The translations under genes and the position numbers were made by a program. From Motacilla alba alba (Eukaryota; Chordata; Aves; Passeriformes; Motacillidae), in the NCBI RefSeq assembly GCF_015832195.1, contig NC_052027.1, positions 7,498,149-7,562,148 on the forward strand: a stretch of 64,000 nucleotides of DNA. Direction: 5' to 3'. The stretch's first letter is position 1, and each line of letters starts with the position of its first letter. Positions 34,404 to 47,846 of the stretch are shown in pieces. Below the pieces are notes generated by a model, which was given only the letters and a program-made list of their open reading frames with translations, was not told the origin of the DNA and did not search any database.

Positions 34404-37400
34404 CTGTAGGAAAAAAAAAAGAGAGATACTCAAAGCTGCTCTTTGTTTCATACATAAAACTTGAGGAGAGGAAGTCTTCACTCGATATCATTTAGATCAG
34501 AGTTCCCAGGGGCAGAGCTAGTTCAGTATGCAGTAATAAGAAATCTTGATAAATCTGGCCAGTTTTGAGGTAAACATTTAATTGTATTTCCAATTCTAAG
34601 CATGACAATTATAAATACTGAGAGCCTGTTCCCTGGGATGCTGATTTACAAACAATTAAGGTTCAAGGATAATCAGCTCTTGCCCAGTTTGAAGATGGCC
34701 GTGGATGGGATGAAGAAACCTCCTCCCTTTCACACGATATAAAAAGAACAGAAGAGACCCCAAATGTGAAAATACAGTTGACAATTACTCCCAGTAAGTT
34801 TTACCAGACTGAGCAAACACACAGGCCTTTCTTATTAAACTTATTAACTTTTTTCCCCTTAACACAATAATGTAGAATCCAAATGGAATTATGAAACTGC
34901 TTCTAAGCAAAAGAGCAGGCAAACACAACAGCCACTCTGATTTGAGTTCTCTGTCATGCCAGACATTATTAACAACATTGAATATTATTGAGTATCCCAC
35001 TGGACCATTTGCTCTTGCACAGCACAGTGCAGTGCCACCCAATACACCAGTAAATCACCCTTCTATGTCTTTGCACAAGAAGGAAGTTGAAGACTCAAAC
35101 TGAAAACAAGACTGTTTTGAGCACCTAGGACTCCAGGCAGATTCTAATAAAGTTGAGATGTAGGATGGCTGACTTATTCCTCTATTTAGCTCTCAAAAAA
35201 GGCCTGGATATTGTTATGACCACCACTGCAGTTGGTAGAAAAACTGTGCTTGCCAAGATTCGCCAGTTAATATTTTCAGTCTGGCATTTAGAAAATGCAA
35301 ATTACTATACAACTGTGATTACTTTCAGCATATGAAATAATCTATTGCCTGATGGCTACTATTGTCTGATGGTGTGATTTTATGGCAATACCCTGTATTT
35401 ATATAATCCATTTAATATTCTTCTGAAGATAGCATCTAGGTTATGTTTACTCCCAGTAATTCAGTGATGTATTTTTGCTCCCATTTAGCAGACATATGGT
35501 TTGGTGCTACAGCTGCATTATAATCTGGATTCTTTTCCTTTTAAACATCTACATTATGATAGAAAAAATCCAAATATTTCTACAGATACTTAGCAAAATT
35601 TAACGATAAATAAATAGATGTGACATTTACTGTATTCAGAGTGAAAGATCTTTGGCAGCTAAAACCTCTAAGCTGTCACATACGCTTTTCTTAGCAAAGG
35701 GTATGAAGATCTGTATGTGTAAATGAGGTTCTACTTTGGCAAGAATTTTATAGATCCCTGACAATCTGATTTCTTTCCAGCTGATGGCAGTTAATATTGA
35801 CCATGTCATTACTTCTCTCCTTTTATTTTATAAGGTAACGCTCTAAGGTGGCTTTTTGCATCTATTGACATTTTCAGATCTTAATCAGCTCTCTTCTATT
35901 TTATTTACAAGGGCCAATTGTTAAAGATATGTTTGCAATCTGGTCACCTCGCAGTATAGTAATGCTACTTTAATTAACCACATGCTCATTTACTGAATAA
36001 TACAGAATTCAAAACATTTGACAAGTGTATGCTCTTAGCAAAATGCTGCAGCCTGCAAAAATGCTGGCATTTAAAAATATTTAAGTGATAACATTTATTC
36101 TATATAATATTGGGAGTATCATAATTTCATAATATTTATATCAATATTTTCACAGCCAAGACATTTGAATGGGATGATCTATAGGAATCATAGAAATCTA
36201 TAGAAAGAACCTGTAAAACAGTATTTCCTCTTCTGAAAAGTAGCCCATACATCCTAGACTTCCTTGAAAATAGCTTCTGCTATGATAGCAATTGCATTTA
36301 ATCTCAAAAGAGAAGCTCCACAGTTATAATTTGAGTTTTTTCCTTGCATAGTATTAGCTCAACTGAGACCAGCCAAGGTAAAAGATTGGCTGCAGCAGAC
36401 TAGTGTGTCCAAGCTAATTTTGCAGAAGGCAGAATTTAACTTTAATTGTGATCTGTGAGCCAAAAAATACATTAGAGATAACATGCTCTTCAGTCCATTG
36501 AATTCCCACCAATTTCAAGGATGGGTCTGCACCAGAAATCCATGGCAAAGCGTTGTTAGTTTTCTTTTTATCATCATCACTGCATGGTGGCAGTATGTCT
36601 CCACCTTTATCCCCACTGCTACTTCACTTCTCTCTTGTTAACTGTCCTTTAGTGCTTCTCCTCCCTTTTTCCTCTTCTGCATTTTCATTCGAACTCCCTC
36701 CAGAAGCCTTAACCAATGCAGTTTCTCACCAAATTTGATGACATGGGTAACAATCACACATTAAATAATTAAATAGGAAGTGTTGTTGACATATGAGCTC
36801 ACTGGGTCAGAGGGAAATGAAGGTGCCCATCATCTCAGGAAAACCATGCTGGAAAAAATATAATTATTATGCATCAGAAAGATTAAAATCGGGACTGTGA
36901 ACATTAGAAAATTTAAAAAGAGTTTAAGGTTTCCAGTTTTCACACTGGTGGGGTAACATGGTCCAGCATGGTCTGTGACAGGATCAGGCACAGCCCTGAG
37001 GGGATAGGCAACCTGCAGGGTGGTAGGATATGGCTGGCCCTCTCTGCACACCCACGTGCTCCAGCTGATGGCAGGGAAAGCAGCTGCACAGGAGATAGAG
37101 CCTCTCACATGAACCAGTGCAACAGGAAAATCCTGAAGCAATCTAGGCTGGAATTTTTCTGTTCATAACCTCTAACTCCAAACTCCTGCCCAGGAACACA
37201 AATCACTTTAGCTGGACACAGGCATGCTTGGCCAGGGGCAGCTTGCCAGGCCTCTGTGTGCTAACACACCCAGCACTCTGGAATGGCCTGAGCTGGCGTT
37301 ATCTGGAGATGGCTGTGACCTTCTCCAGGAAAACCAACAGATGTAGCTAGAAGCACAGAATCTGATTTTCCTTTAGCTATTGTCAGCCCACAGGCTTTGG

Positions 37401-40400
37401 CTAAGCCTTCTTTCCATCTTAAAGCAAACAGACTTAAATTCTATAATTCTTTTAGTTGATTGAAGAGATTAATAGAATCCTATAATGGCTAATTAGCAGC
37501 TCTCCATTGTTCTGTGCATATTCACTTTTGCACTATATACTTTTTCCCATCAAGAAGCTGGAGTGACATTTGATATTGTCAGCGCAATCCTTACATTTTC
37601 CAAGACCTACACATTATTCAAAGAGAAGAGGGAGGTGTTTTAATAACATACCTTCACCTCTAACACTGCAGATATAATTACATTTCTGTCTAGCTTGGGT
37701 TTAGCCATCTGTTTTATCAGTGTCAATAAAGTGATTCTGGATTTACTTCACTGTGAAATATGAGCTGAATCTGGCACCACAATAATGTACTAACCCTTTG
37801 TGTTACACAGAGAAAGAAGTATACTCTGATGGACAATATTTTAGTAACATATTTTATAATCAGACACTAACAAAGCTGACACTTGGCGGGGTATGTTTAA
37901 TTTCTGTGCTAAGTATTTAACATATTGGTGGAGTTCCCATCTTGACTTGCTGGCCCAAGCCAAGCACCTGAGAGGAGTATCAAATAAACCCAAAGGGGAG
38001 CACAAGGCAGTTCATTTCCTGCCACAAAGAGACAATGCCAAGAAGAAAATCATGTTTGTTTAAAAAAATGACTGTAGAGGAAAACCTTCACTAACACCTC
38101 CTTTTTAAAGAAATGGCAATTGCAAATGCAGAATATTTAACACATTCCTTTATAACACAGACACCTTCAAAAGAAGCCCAAAGCGTATAGAAGCAATAAG
38201 GTTTGAACAGGGTTACATTTTAAGTTCAGATAATTAGTAATCCTACCAGGAAGGATTTTCCCATAGCTCCCACTTAATAAGCTGCCTTTGTAATGTTAAA
38301 GCAATAGGGGCCAATTTTCAAAGAAAAATAGGATATCCTATCAGAGATGACATTTCCACATAATAGGGTCTCAGATTCATTTTGATTCATTTATAGTCTG
38401 AGAGCTCACCGGATAGTTTAGTGGCATTGTATTGGAATAGATGGGTTTGGGTCAGGAATTAATGAAGAAGGTCAAAACCAAAGTGCTTCCTCATATTACC
38501 TTTATTTAGATGGAGTTTTGGTGTTTCTGAAGACCAGATGTTTGACACATGAAATAGTCTTGGTAAGAAAATTCTCCATGTCTTTTGTTCTGTCTGTAAA
38601 GGCTTTTTGCTCTTCAGCTATTTCTTTAGCCAGACTCCTAAATCCAATATACTCTCCGCATCATTTGCCTTATTCTTAATGTGAAAGCTTATTTGGTTGG
38701 TTTGTGAGTCCCTGCATTTCAGTCTCTCTTTTACTAAGCCACCTGGATTCATGTGCCATGGCTGTCACGTGCCTTGGTCCATCTGCTCCCACAGCAGCCA
38801 CTGAATGCTCTGTGCCATCCCTGCATCCCAGGAGCACCTCCATCAATCCTCAGTGTGCTCTTCACAGCTGGCTTCAGCCAAAGAATGAAGGGATTCTCCC
38901 ACTGCCTTCTCCCTGCCTGGGGGGCTGAGCAGTGATCTGAATTCACCTGCAGATCTGGTTGATGACTGTAAGAAAGGATTGATTGATTTGTGGGGAAGGG
39001 GAAGAATTAGCTGTTGGTGGTGTAGATGGGTTGAGCCTACTTTTTAGGATGACAAATAGTGAAGCGACAGAGAAACTTCTCTTTCTGAAGGCAGCACAAA
39101 CCTAACTTGGCTTTTGATGATCATTAAACCAGTGACATGGTTAGGGACATTGATCCTGAACATAGAGAATCCACTGTGAACAGTGTATCCTTGCAGTTCT
39201 CATTTTCTGCAAAAAAGCTTTCCCAAAATATCTACCAGTAGGATTGCAACAGGACTGGAATTGATCTCTTAACTCACTGAGAAATAACATATATGAGAAA
39301 TGCTTTCCCATATCCATAGCAAACAAGCACCTTTCTGTTCCCAGCAACACTCAACCCTGGGATGCTACTTCATCTTTCACTCCCTTACTCTCTGCTCCTA
39401 GGAAGAACATTGAATGCAATCCCAGGATATTTTTAAAAAATATTTTTTTATTGTTAACCGCCTTCAGTGAATTTCATGGGTTTTTTACTTTTTACAAGGC
39501 AGGATGGAAAAGTTCTGCAAGCAGCTGGAATACCTAGCATCAATATTTAGGATGCATTTCACTTAAAATGGAATCTAAGAGCCATTGCATAAGCTACAAT
39601 CCCAGAGTGAAGGCTGCCAGAGCCATGGCAGTAGGAATAACCATGTGGAGTGTGATATTCTGTCTCTACAAGAGTGGCTAAGCATATAGAACACTGCCAG
39701 GATGAATAGCACACCCTGGGGCAAAATTCTGCCCCAGCAGAGGTTATTAAAAAATCCCATCAAAACAAATGTCCACCTCTAGAGAAAAGCTTAGACAAAA
39801 CAATATAAACCTGCAGATTGAGCATTCACTCTAAAGTGCACATATTTAAAAGGACTCAAAACTTCACATGCTGCTCAAATTTTGGCACAGATTGAATTTG
39901 AAATGCCTGAGCAGACAGAAATAGCCAGCCCCTGCCCTAAGTCACCCAAATACTCTACCAGTAATTCCACATGTAAAACAGGGCAGGGCCCAGCTTTCTT
40001 CAAACCATTTTAGATTTCATGCAGTTGAATTATACATTTATACTGTCAGAGCCTTTAATTCTGCAGTATACTGGCTTTCCTTCCATAACTATTTAAAATA
40101 AGAATGCAACTGAAGCCATTGTATTTCAATTGGAATAATTAATCTTTCTGACTGATTGCATTTACTTACTGTATTAAAATTTTTCGGAAATATAATGGCA
40201 GTTTTATTTGTATAACATTAGTATCAATTAATTTATGATAAAACAAAGTCATTAAAAAGCCTTAGTATTGAGAAGGTGTCTGCCTTCTGTGGAGATTAAA
40301 TTTCCATAAGTACTATAGAGACTATGCAATAGATTTCATTCCAGAACATCAAAATACCTGCTGAATATCTCTTAAGGGTGGCATCCTTCTGAAGTCACTG

Positions 40401-43400
40401 ACCTCAATAATTAAGACAAATTATAAATTAAAATTAATTAAGATGAATAAGAACTCATTACGAGTTGATTACTGTGGGCACAATTCCTCATTATTGCTTA
40501 CTTCTATAAAGAAGTAATCATGTGTTTATGAAGAACTATTTTTAATAAAAAGCACCTTTAAAAGTGAAAAGCCATGGAAAACACTTTGAACACATTCAAA
40601 AGTCCTGGAAAGATGGGCATGCTGAAAGAAAAACAGGAGTCCTTTCAGCAGGATAATTGTTATCTATTTGTTATAATCAAGTCAAATGAACACAAGGGCA
40701 GGCTCCTGATAAAGGGAAGACATATGAAAAAGCAGAATATGAAAAACCACCTGTGTAATTCTGAGTTACATTCATCTCTCCTGCTTCAAGACTTAATCTA
40801 CTACAGTGCTATTAGCCATGTGTCAGTCAGGAATATAAAGATTTTAATGATAAAATTTTATACATGTCAAAATAAGAGCTCACTTTAAATCTGCTTGTAC
40901 AAAGATTAGGTTATCATTAATTATAAATGTAATAGCAATACACTTCTTGCCTTTAAGCAAAAAGCCAATTTCAGTCCAAGAGAATGAAATAATGTGAATT
41001 TTCCCTTAGCCCAGATATTAAACATGATCTTATTTGGTATTGCCAGCTAAAGAACACAATTTTAATCTCACACATCTCCATCCTCAGGTCCTAGTCCTTC
41101 CATCAATTACACACAAGCCTTACATTTGAGCTCATGAAGATCCAACTCCAGGGCTCTGCCTCTCAGTGCAACAGCTCTCAGAAAAGGATCTAGCTGCATT
41201 TCACATGGCCACCATAAAAACACATTCTTCTGTATTGTAGCCAAAAGAAGCCCTGAAGCCTTCATTAGAAGAACCAGAACTAGACATCATACCATAAATT
41301 CTACAGTGTACTACTGCAGGAGCAGGGTTGGTACCAGAGTAAAAGGAAGGTGGATGTTCCCTAAAATACCTTGATGTTTTCTTGGCTTCAGAGGACGGCT
41401 GTGTTTGCCATATTGCGTTCATGAATTTAATTGAAGCTGAAGATAGCTACAATTCACAATATGGTGCTGGAACATAAATCCACAGGGAGCAGAGAGCAGA
41501 AATAAAGTCTTAAGCAGCTGAAGAGCACCACCTCTGTGCTCAGTGAAGAGCTTCATGCCCTTGAGAAAGAAGCCCTCGGCTGCAGTTCCTGAACCTCCCA
41601 AGGCTCACTGTGCTCAGTGCACTGTCACTGTCTATCCCGGGCTCTGCTCTTTAGCTCTGGGGATGCAACTTGAGATAGCCACATCTTAGCAGAAAACAGT
41701 AAGATACCTGTGCTGGGAACCTGCAGTTTCCTTGTCAAATGAGATACTCATTACTGTCTCTTAACAGAAACAGTTTGTCAAAGGGTGGATGCTTCCAGAA
41801 CACAGCAGCTGAGCCTGTAAAAACACATCAAGTCTGACCCCTGACATTTCTCAGGAAAGGTTCAAGGCACTATTCAAGTTATTGAAGAGCTAAGAATTAA
41901 TAAGATGGACTCATGATGGGACTCCTTGTAACCATGAAGAGACAGAGGGAATGAAAGAGGGTCATGAGTGCCCTGGTCTTCACGCCCTGGTGGGTGTGAG
42001 GAGGTAAAGCACCTTTTCATTGCTGTTTCTCTATTTCCTGGACTTGTACACCCATACTGAGACATTCTTGAAGAACCATGAGTATTTCTCCATCAGATTT
42101 TGCCACTAGTTTTTAAAAATACATTATTAATAAACTCCATGACAAGTTAAAACATTATTTTACAGTCATTTAAACCTAAAACTGAACATACCATGATCTG
42201 ACAATTGGGAAATGTTTCTTAAGTTTTGTAGTCTAGAAACAGCTGAAATGATTGGCATCACCTCTGAGAAATTTTACTTATAATGAAAATATAAGACATT
42301 AAATACTTCTGGAAAATATGGTAAATGATTCAGCTGCATTGGCCAGCTGTTTTGTTCTTTATGATCTGTGCTTCTCTGGACCGTGGTCAAAACTACACAG
42401 AGTTTTGAGCTTTCCCATCAGGTCAAGCCTCAAGTACCTCTGTACTGACCTCACCTCAAGTCCTACTGATATCAGTGCCACAGCATCCATTGTGCCCATG
42501 GGCTGGGCAAGGAAGCAGTAAAGTCACAGCAAGGTCCAGAACAATGCTCCACCCAAGAGCAGGAAAACTCTGACACAAAGGAGAGGAGGAGGTTAGAAGT
42601 GGAATTTTTATTCATGTCACTGTTTGATATCATCCGAGCTGCACAGAGCTGCACTTCTCCACTGCTGTAGGGGAGCAGGTCTTGCTAGGAGAAGAAAGGA
42701 GGACTGCTAAGGGATGCATTTTGGCTTCATGGTTGCAAAACACACAGGTCTGCAGCTGCGATGCTGCTGTTGTTGTTTCTTTCCTGACTCTACTGGAAAG
42801 GATCAAGTCCAGAAAGATCCAGAAAGTCAGTCAGATAGTGACCAGCAATAGGAAGACCAAACAAACAGAAGCAGGGGCAGCTTTGCTGAATGAGATCCTG
42901 CCAAGAGCAAATGTTTTAGAGAAGAGATCCAGACAAAGATGATGTGTATGTGGCTAAAATTACCTGAGCATGGAGACAAAGAGAGAAGATACAGAGAATT
43001 AATTTTGTTGGGCAGAATGGCAGGGGAGTTTTCAGAAATCTGCCATTGATTACAGATGCATAACTGTTAGGTGCAAGGCTTATGTGAGTTGAGATTCATA
43101 CCTCAGATGTAATATCCAGTGGGTGACTCAGATAATGACAACTCCTTTGTCCTGCGTTTCTCTAGATCAAGCAGTGCAGATAATTATGAATAATGATAAT
43201 GATTTGGATCTCAGAGAGAATTTGCAGATAGGCACACACCTATGGGTGATGTGGATTCCTGCACAATAATTATGTATGTAGCCAAGGGAAGTGAAATAGA
43301 AAATGGATAAAATGATTCCTCTGCAAGAAGATTTTTTAGGTGTCACACCTGAAAAGTTGCACTGTGTGCCTTTAGCAGGTAGCTGGCAGTCTAAATTTGA

Positions 43401-46400
43401 GCTCAAAGACCTAAGAAAACAGAGGATTTGCATAAACAAGAGCAGGACATAGCACAGAAATAAACACAAACGCCACCTCTGATTGTGCCAACTCGTCACG
43501 TCACAGAGCAGTGGCACACAGAAACACCAGTGCTCTTCTGAAACCTCCAGCTGTGTCAGGACCTCGCTGTGCCTGGCTCCCAGGCACGTGGCAGAGCCAC
43601 CCCACACCTGGGCCAGGACCAGCCGACCCAGACCCAGTGAGTTCCCCCTGCCCAGAAGCTTGCTGTGTGCTGAGATGGGCCTTGGCAAACCTACTGGACA
43701 TCTTCAGCCACTTGGCTGCTGTAAACTGCCATCAGCGTGGCTGCTTGCTCTTCACCAAGGGTGGAAGTTGGTCCACTGAACTCTAGGAGGTAGAGGCACA
43801 GTCCCACAGGGACCTAGGCAAATTCCTCTTGTAAAGATGGGGTTTCACAATCAAACAAGGTTACTTTAAAAAGCTTGTTTCTGTGAAAATGCCACTTACA
43901 CTTTGCTTCTAGTATCCACATGGCAAGTAAGACTTTCTCACTCCCTGCGGCAGCTTCCAGAGGAAAAGTTCAGAGGCATATAATTTCATCAGTTGCCATC
44001 AGTTTAAAGGAGAATTTTGTCATTTCATGTTCTTAAGGCATTTCAGTGGGCTGTCTATGTGGGAGCAGCAGCTGACGTCAGGGAAGACTGTCATCTAGCA
44101 ACAGGTATACGGGGAAACCAGCCCACTTCTACAGCTCCAAACAAGGCAAATGCTGCCGAGAGCTTCAAGATATTTCAAGGCAGTATCTCCCATATTTGGA
44201 AATGCCAACAGAGCTGGAATTTTTCTCTACTAACTTGAGCCTCATGGCTGAAAGTATCCATGTATTAACTACCATCCCTGTACAGGTAATAGGTAATACA
44301 CACAGAGAGAGGCACTTACAGAGGGGGATTTGGCTTTTGGTGGCCTAAATAGCTTTAATGTCAGTGTCAAGATCTTGAAATTCACCAGTTCATTCTCCCT
44401 TTTAAGGTTTTCTGGGCATGATTCAGCTTCAGATTAAGGCCCCTCCATTTGGATGCCTGTATGCAGGTGCCTCTCTATATCCATTATGTCCACAAAAATG
44501 TTGTCATTAGATTGGGAATTCAAGGGTTGGATTCACTTTTGCAACCAACTAGACTGAACTTCTTTCTAAGGCCCAGTTCTTGATGTCCCTCAAGGCTCAT
44601 CAGCAAACCTTGCAGATTTTTAACTACAAAGCTGCTCAAGGTGTCCTGCAGCATTTACTCAGGGGATGCCTTAATCTGAAGGGCCCCTTATCAGGGGTGA
44701 GCAGCTCTTTCTCAGCATTACTGAGTCTGAGCACACCACAGGGAGCACTGCAGTGACAGTAGCATCACGTACCTCACAAAGCTGCTGTGGTCTCACAGCC
44801 TGGCTTACTCTAGTCATGGGAAATGTCCCCAAAGACAATGTTCTGCTCCCAGTCACTTTCTGCTATGTGTGAGAATGGCTGCTGGAGAAGCACACGCTGC
44901 CCTGACAGTACCTGCTGCCTGCATGGTTGTAATGGAATTTCCTCGGCCTACACTACAATTCATATGAATGCACTCCAGTCTTAATGGACTGACCATCAAA
45001 ACATTTCTGTGCAACAGGGAAGAACCACTGTCTCAACAACACACACTACAGCACGAGAAGATGGAGCTTTCTGCTGGTTTCTTATAGCTAAGAAAAAAAA
45101 TTGTCTCAATTACAGCAAAAATACTACACATTGGCCGAAGAGGTTTTTGTCTGAAGGGAGAATTTGTCTCCTTCCAGCGCCTTGTAGACATAATCCCCTG
45201 GGTTTATGAGGTGCCAGAGTCCAGCTTAGCTCAGCCTGCCCTTCCCCACAAGCTCCAGGGAGGTACCACAGGAGAGCAGGCATAGTGGGACCATTGAACT
45301 GACAGCCACAAGCAGTCCCAGCAGGCATTTGCTCCTCATGGTGTCAGAGTAGGAAGAATGGGGTTCTCCAGCTATTGAAGTATTTCTGTGAAAAATAATC
45401 ACTGGTGGTCTAAGATTAAAACCTGTCACCTCCTGTACCCTAAAGGAGAAGGATGACTTCTTGCTAAGGACGTGAGGTGGCCAGGACATGCATTTTCGTT
45501 TCCAACAGAAAGGAGAGGGGACAATAGCACATTTTCTTTATTTTCAGTGGTACAGCATCAGACTGCAAGGCAAACTGCCTAACACTTTCTGCAGGAATGT
45601 AATAGCTGACCTTTTCTACTAGTTCCCATGGGTACTTTGAAAGACTCTTTCTAGAAATAAGTCACACATGTCTACTGAATAAAATCAAGGAAAATATAAC
45701 TGGACTCTTTCACTTTGCTAGGAAGCAGGTTTCTTCATTGTCTCAGAAAAGGCTCTGAATGTTTTTTTGTAAAATGCACCTAATTAGCTACAGATTGAAT
45801 CCCAGATCAATTATGCAGATACAGAATATGACAAGGAAACTTAAAACACCTTCAAGAAACAAGTACAAGCCTTTGACAGACTGAGGTCAATATAAAATTT
45901 CTGGTATCTTAATTCTGCCTGTGAGACTGACCACCATCAAACAAGGCAGTGGCTGCAAAGGCCACGGTAACACCAAGCTGCTCTCTGTCATCACAGCTTC
46001 ATGGCAGCTGCATCCTGCACTTAATAATTCCCCAGGGAAATGTCTCATGAAGAGAGAATAGCACTATACTCTGCTTCCAGCATCACTCTCAGTATAGCTG
46101 AGAGGAGAATTTGACCTTTGGTAACTTTATTAATACCAAATTAACAGATGGCTTTGGACTTTGATGTTGTTTGCTTATCCCTGTGTCTCACTGTCCTTTC
46201 TGAGAGCCCCAGGTTCCACCTCTACACACGGTGAAAGTGGGGGCAAGGCCCCCAGTCTCGAGAGAGCCGTGGAACTGAATATCCGTCCTCTGCAACCTGC
46301 CCTGCTGGAGCAGCTGGTTCCACCCTGGATGCAACGTCTCAGTGTTTTCGAGACTTGTTACTCATGTTTTTGACATTTTGCAAAGGTTATTCTGAAATTT

Positions 46401-46612
46401 CTATTAAAACTAAGTGGGAGAGGTGTCTACGGAAAAATACAGCATTGGCACTCGGAGCCCCATTACAAAGCACATTAAATTAAATGAAGCAGCACCAATA
46501 GAACAAATTTCCACCAAACCCCCATGATTTATCACAAGCACAACCTTCTCTTCTTTATGTAATTAATCCAGACTCCAAGTAGCACAAACACAGGAGATTA
46601 AGCCCGTCTTAC
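34404..46612 (-). other. PTPRG intron e1-e2 (12,209 bp)
   Basis: GT-AG intron, phase 1. Mostly AT-rich unique sequence with few CpGs. TAATTA-rich blocks, e.g. 40380-40470, resemble enhancer-type DNA. Open frames such as 43167-43688 (minus, 173 codons) and 41201-41422 (minus) lack recognisable domains. No transposon recognised. Confidence 0.8.
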
Positions 46613-46704
46613 CTGGAATAGGTATAATGGGAATACTTTCATTGGGGACCACACGGGGGGAACTGCTGTCCTCCACATAGAAATGAGCAGTCTGAAAACA
46701 CTTT
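46613..46704 (-). CDS. PTPRG: PTPRG exon e1: first cytoplasmic exon seen
   Basis: This 92-nt exon completes a basic-residue codon and encodes [20 protein letters not shown] and [10 protein letters not shown] plus G. In human PTPRG this follows directly after the transmembrane helix (...YWR) or after an alternative 29-residue juxtamembrane exon. It is the most 5' exon I can find. The acceptor is TTTCTTTAACAG behind a T-rich tract; the donor is CCAG|GTAAGA, phase 1. Confidence 0.97.
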
Positions 46705-47816
46705 CTGTTAAAGAAAAAAGAAAAAAAAAATAGATTCAGGGTGTGAAAAACTGCCCTCTGAAAAAACTTATGCACATGTTCTGTTTCTCCATTTCTGTTC
46801 CATACTTTCAGATGTTATAATTTTAAAACATTGATACATGAAAACATATTTTTGTTTTCTACAATTACAATTCTTATTCCAGATTCTGATGTGCTCTAAT
46901 TCACTGACATCTGACACCCACCCATCATAAATGCCTCTATACATTATTGCCAAGTACTATTGAATATGAAATTATAATAATAAAAGTTAGTGGCTGAAAA
47001 ACAGGTTTCAAATACATAATTCAGAAAGGAATTCTGCACACAAGAAACACATTCAGCATACAATTCAAGCCCAAATCCATCTAGGACACTCAATTTCCAG
47101 GGAAAATACACTTACTGTAAAAGTTTCTGCTGTGTAACAACCACCACAGCATCTGTAACTGCTTCATATCATGATGTTCTGCTATAAAAGTTATCCTTCA
47201 AACATTAAAGTTTTTTGTTTGTTTGCTTTTTAACACTAATGCCATATAACCTTCATCCCATCCTCCTGCAAACTTGTATTACATATGCTGGTACACAAAA
47301 ATCCCATAGACACTTCCCTTGGGCCCCAGGACTCCTCTCTAAAAAGGCCTACAATGAAGAGCAGAACTTAAATCCACCTGGCTCTTTTTTACCTGTATTT
47401 AATGCAAAGCAGAGAGCACAAGCTGGTCATCACAGAAAAGGTACTGAGTAGAATAACATCAAGAGATCCAGGGAGACTCTGCATGGTGATGTTAACTGAG
47501 GCAGGGTTTTCCAACGCCAGCGTCACTGCTCATTGCTGACTTAATGAGCTGCTTGAGGCTGGAACTGAATATTTAATGAGTCTTGCTTGGTGTGAGCAGC
47601 TATTGTGGCAGGAGAAGGGTCTGCTCTCATCTGTCGAGGCGCTAAACAATAGCTCCCCAGTGCACAAAGATCCCCCTCACTGTCACCCTTCAACTGCTCC
47701 TCAACACCTGGGCAAAGTTTGTGGGGGCCTGGTGAACTGAGCTTTTGCCAAGTTGCAGGCTCCCTTGCTCAAACATATTTGCACATGTGGCTTCCAGGCT
47801 GCTGCCCTGCAGTTCC

Positions 47817-47846
47817 TGCAGTTTGCTGCTTTGCAGTTTGCTGCTC
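47817..47846. repeat. 15-bp tandem pair
   Basis: TGCAGTTTGCTGCTT is followed directly by TGCAGTTTGCTGCTC, 14 of 15 identical. Confidence 0.8.

Noticed and set aside
41201..41422. Minus-strand open frame containing VVHCR, resembling an active-site VVVHC
   Set aside because: The match is four residues only, without the SAGVGRTG continuation. It lies between juxtamembrane exons where no catalytic exon belongs, and no donor fits the phase.
43167..43688. 173-codon minus-strand open frame in the 12-kb intron
   Set aside because: No family resemblance, overlapping frames on the opposite strand, and no splice signals in phase with e1 or e2.
44320..44426. Possible cryptic exon in the 12-kb intron with a strong donor (CTCT|GTAAGT) and 35 open codons
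   Set aside because: From the nearest acceptor it is 107 nt long and would shift the frame of exon e2; the peptide matches nothing in PTPRG.
7998..46704. Assignment to PTPRZ1 instead of PTPRG
   Set aside because: PTPRZ1 has a different juxtamembrane region (as recalled, SPRVISTPPTPIFPIS) and lacks the [11 protein letters not shown] stretch seen in e7; all exons here agree better with PTPRG.
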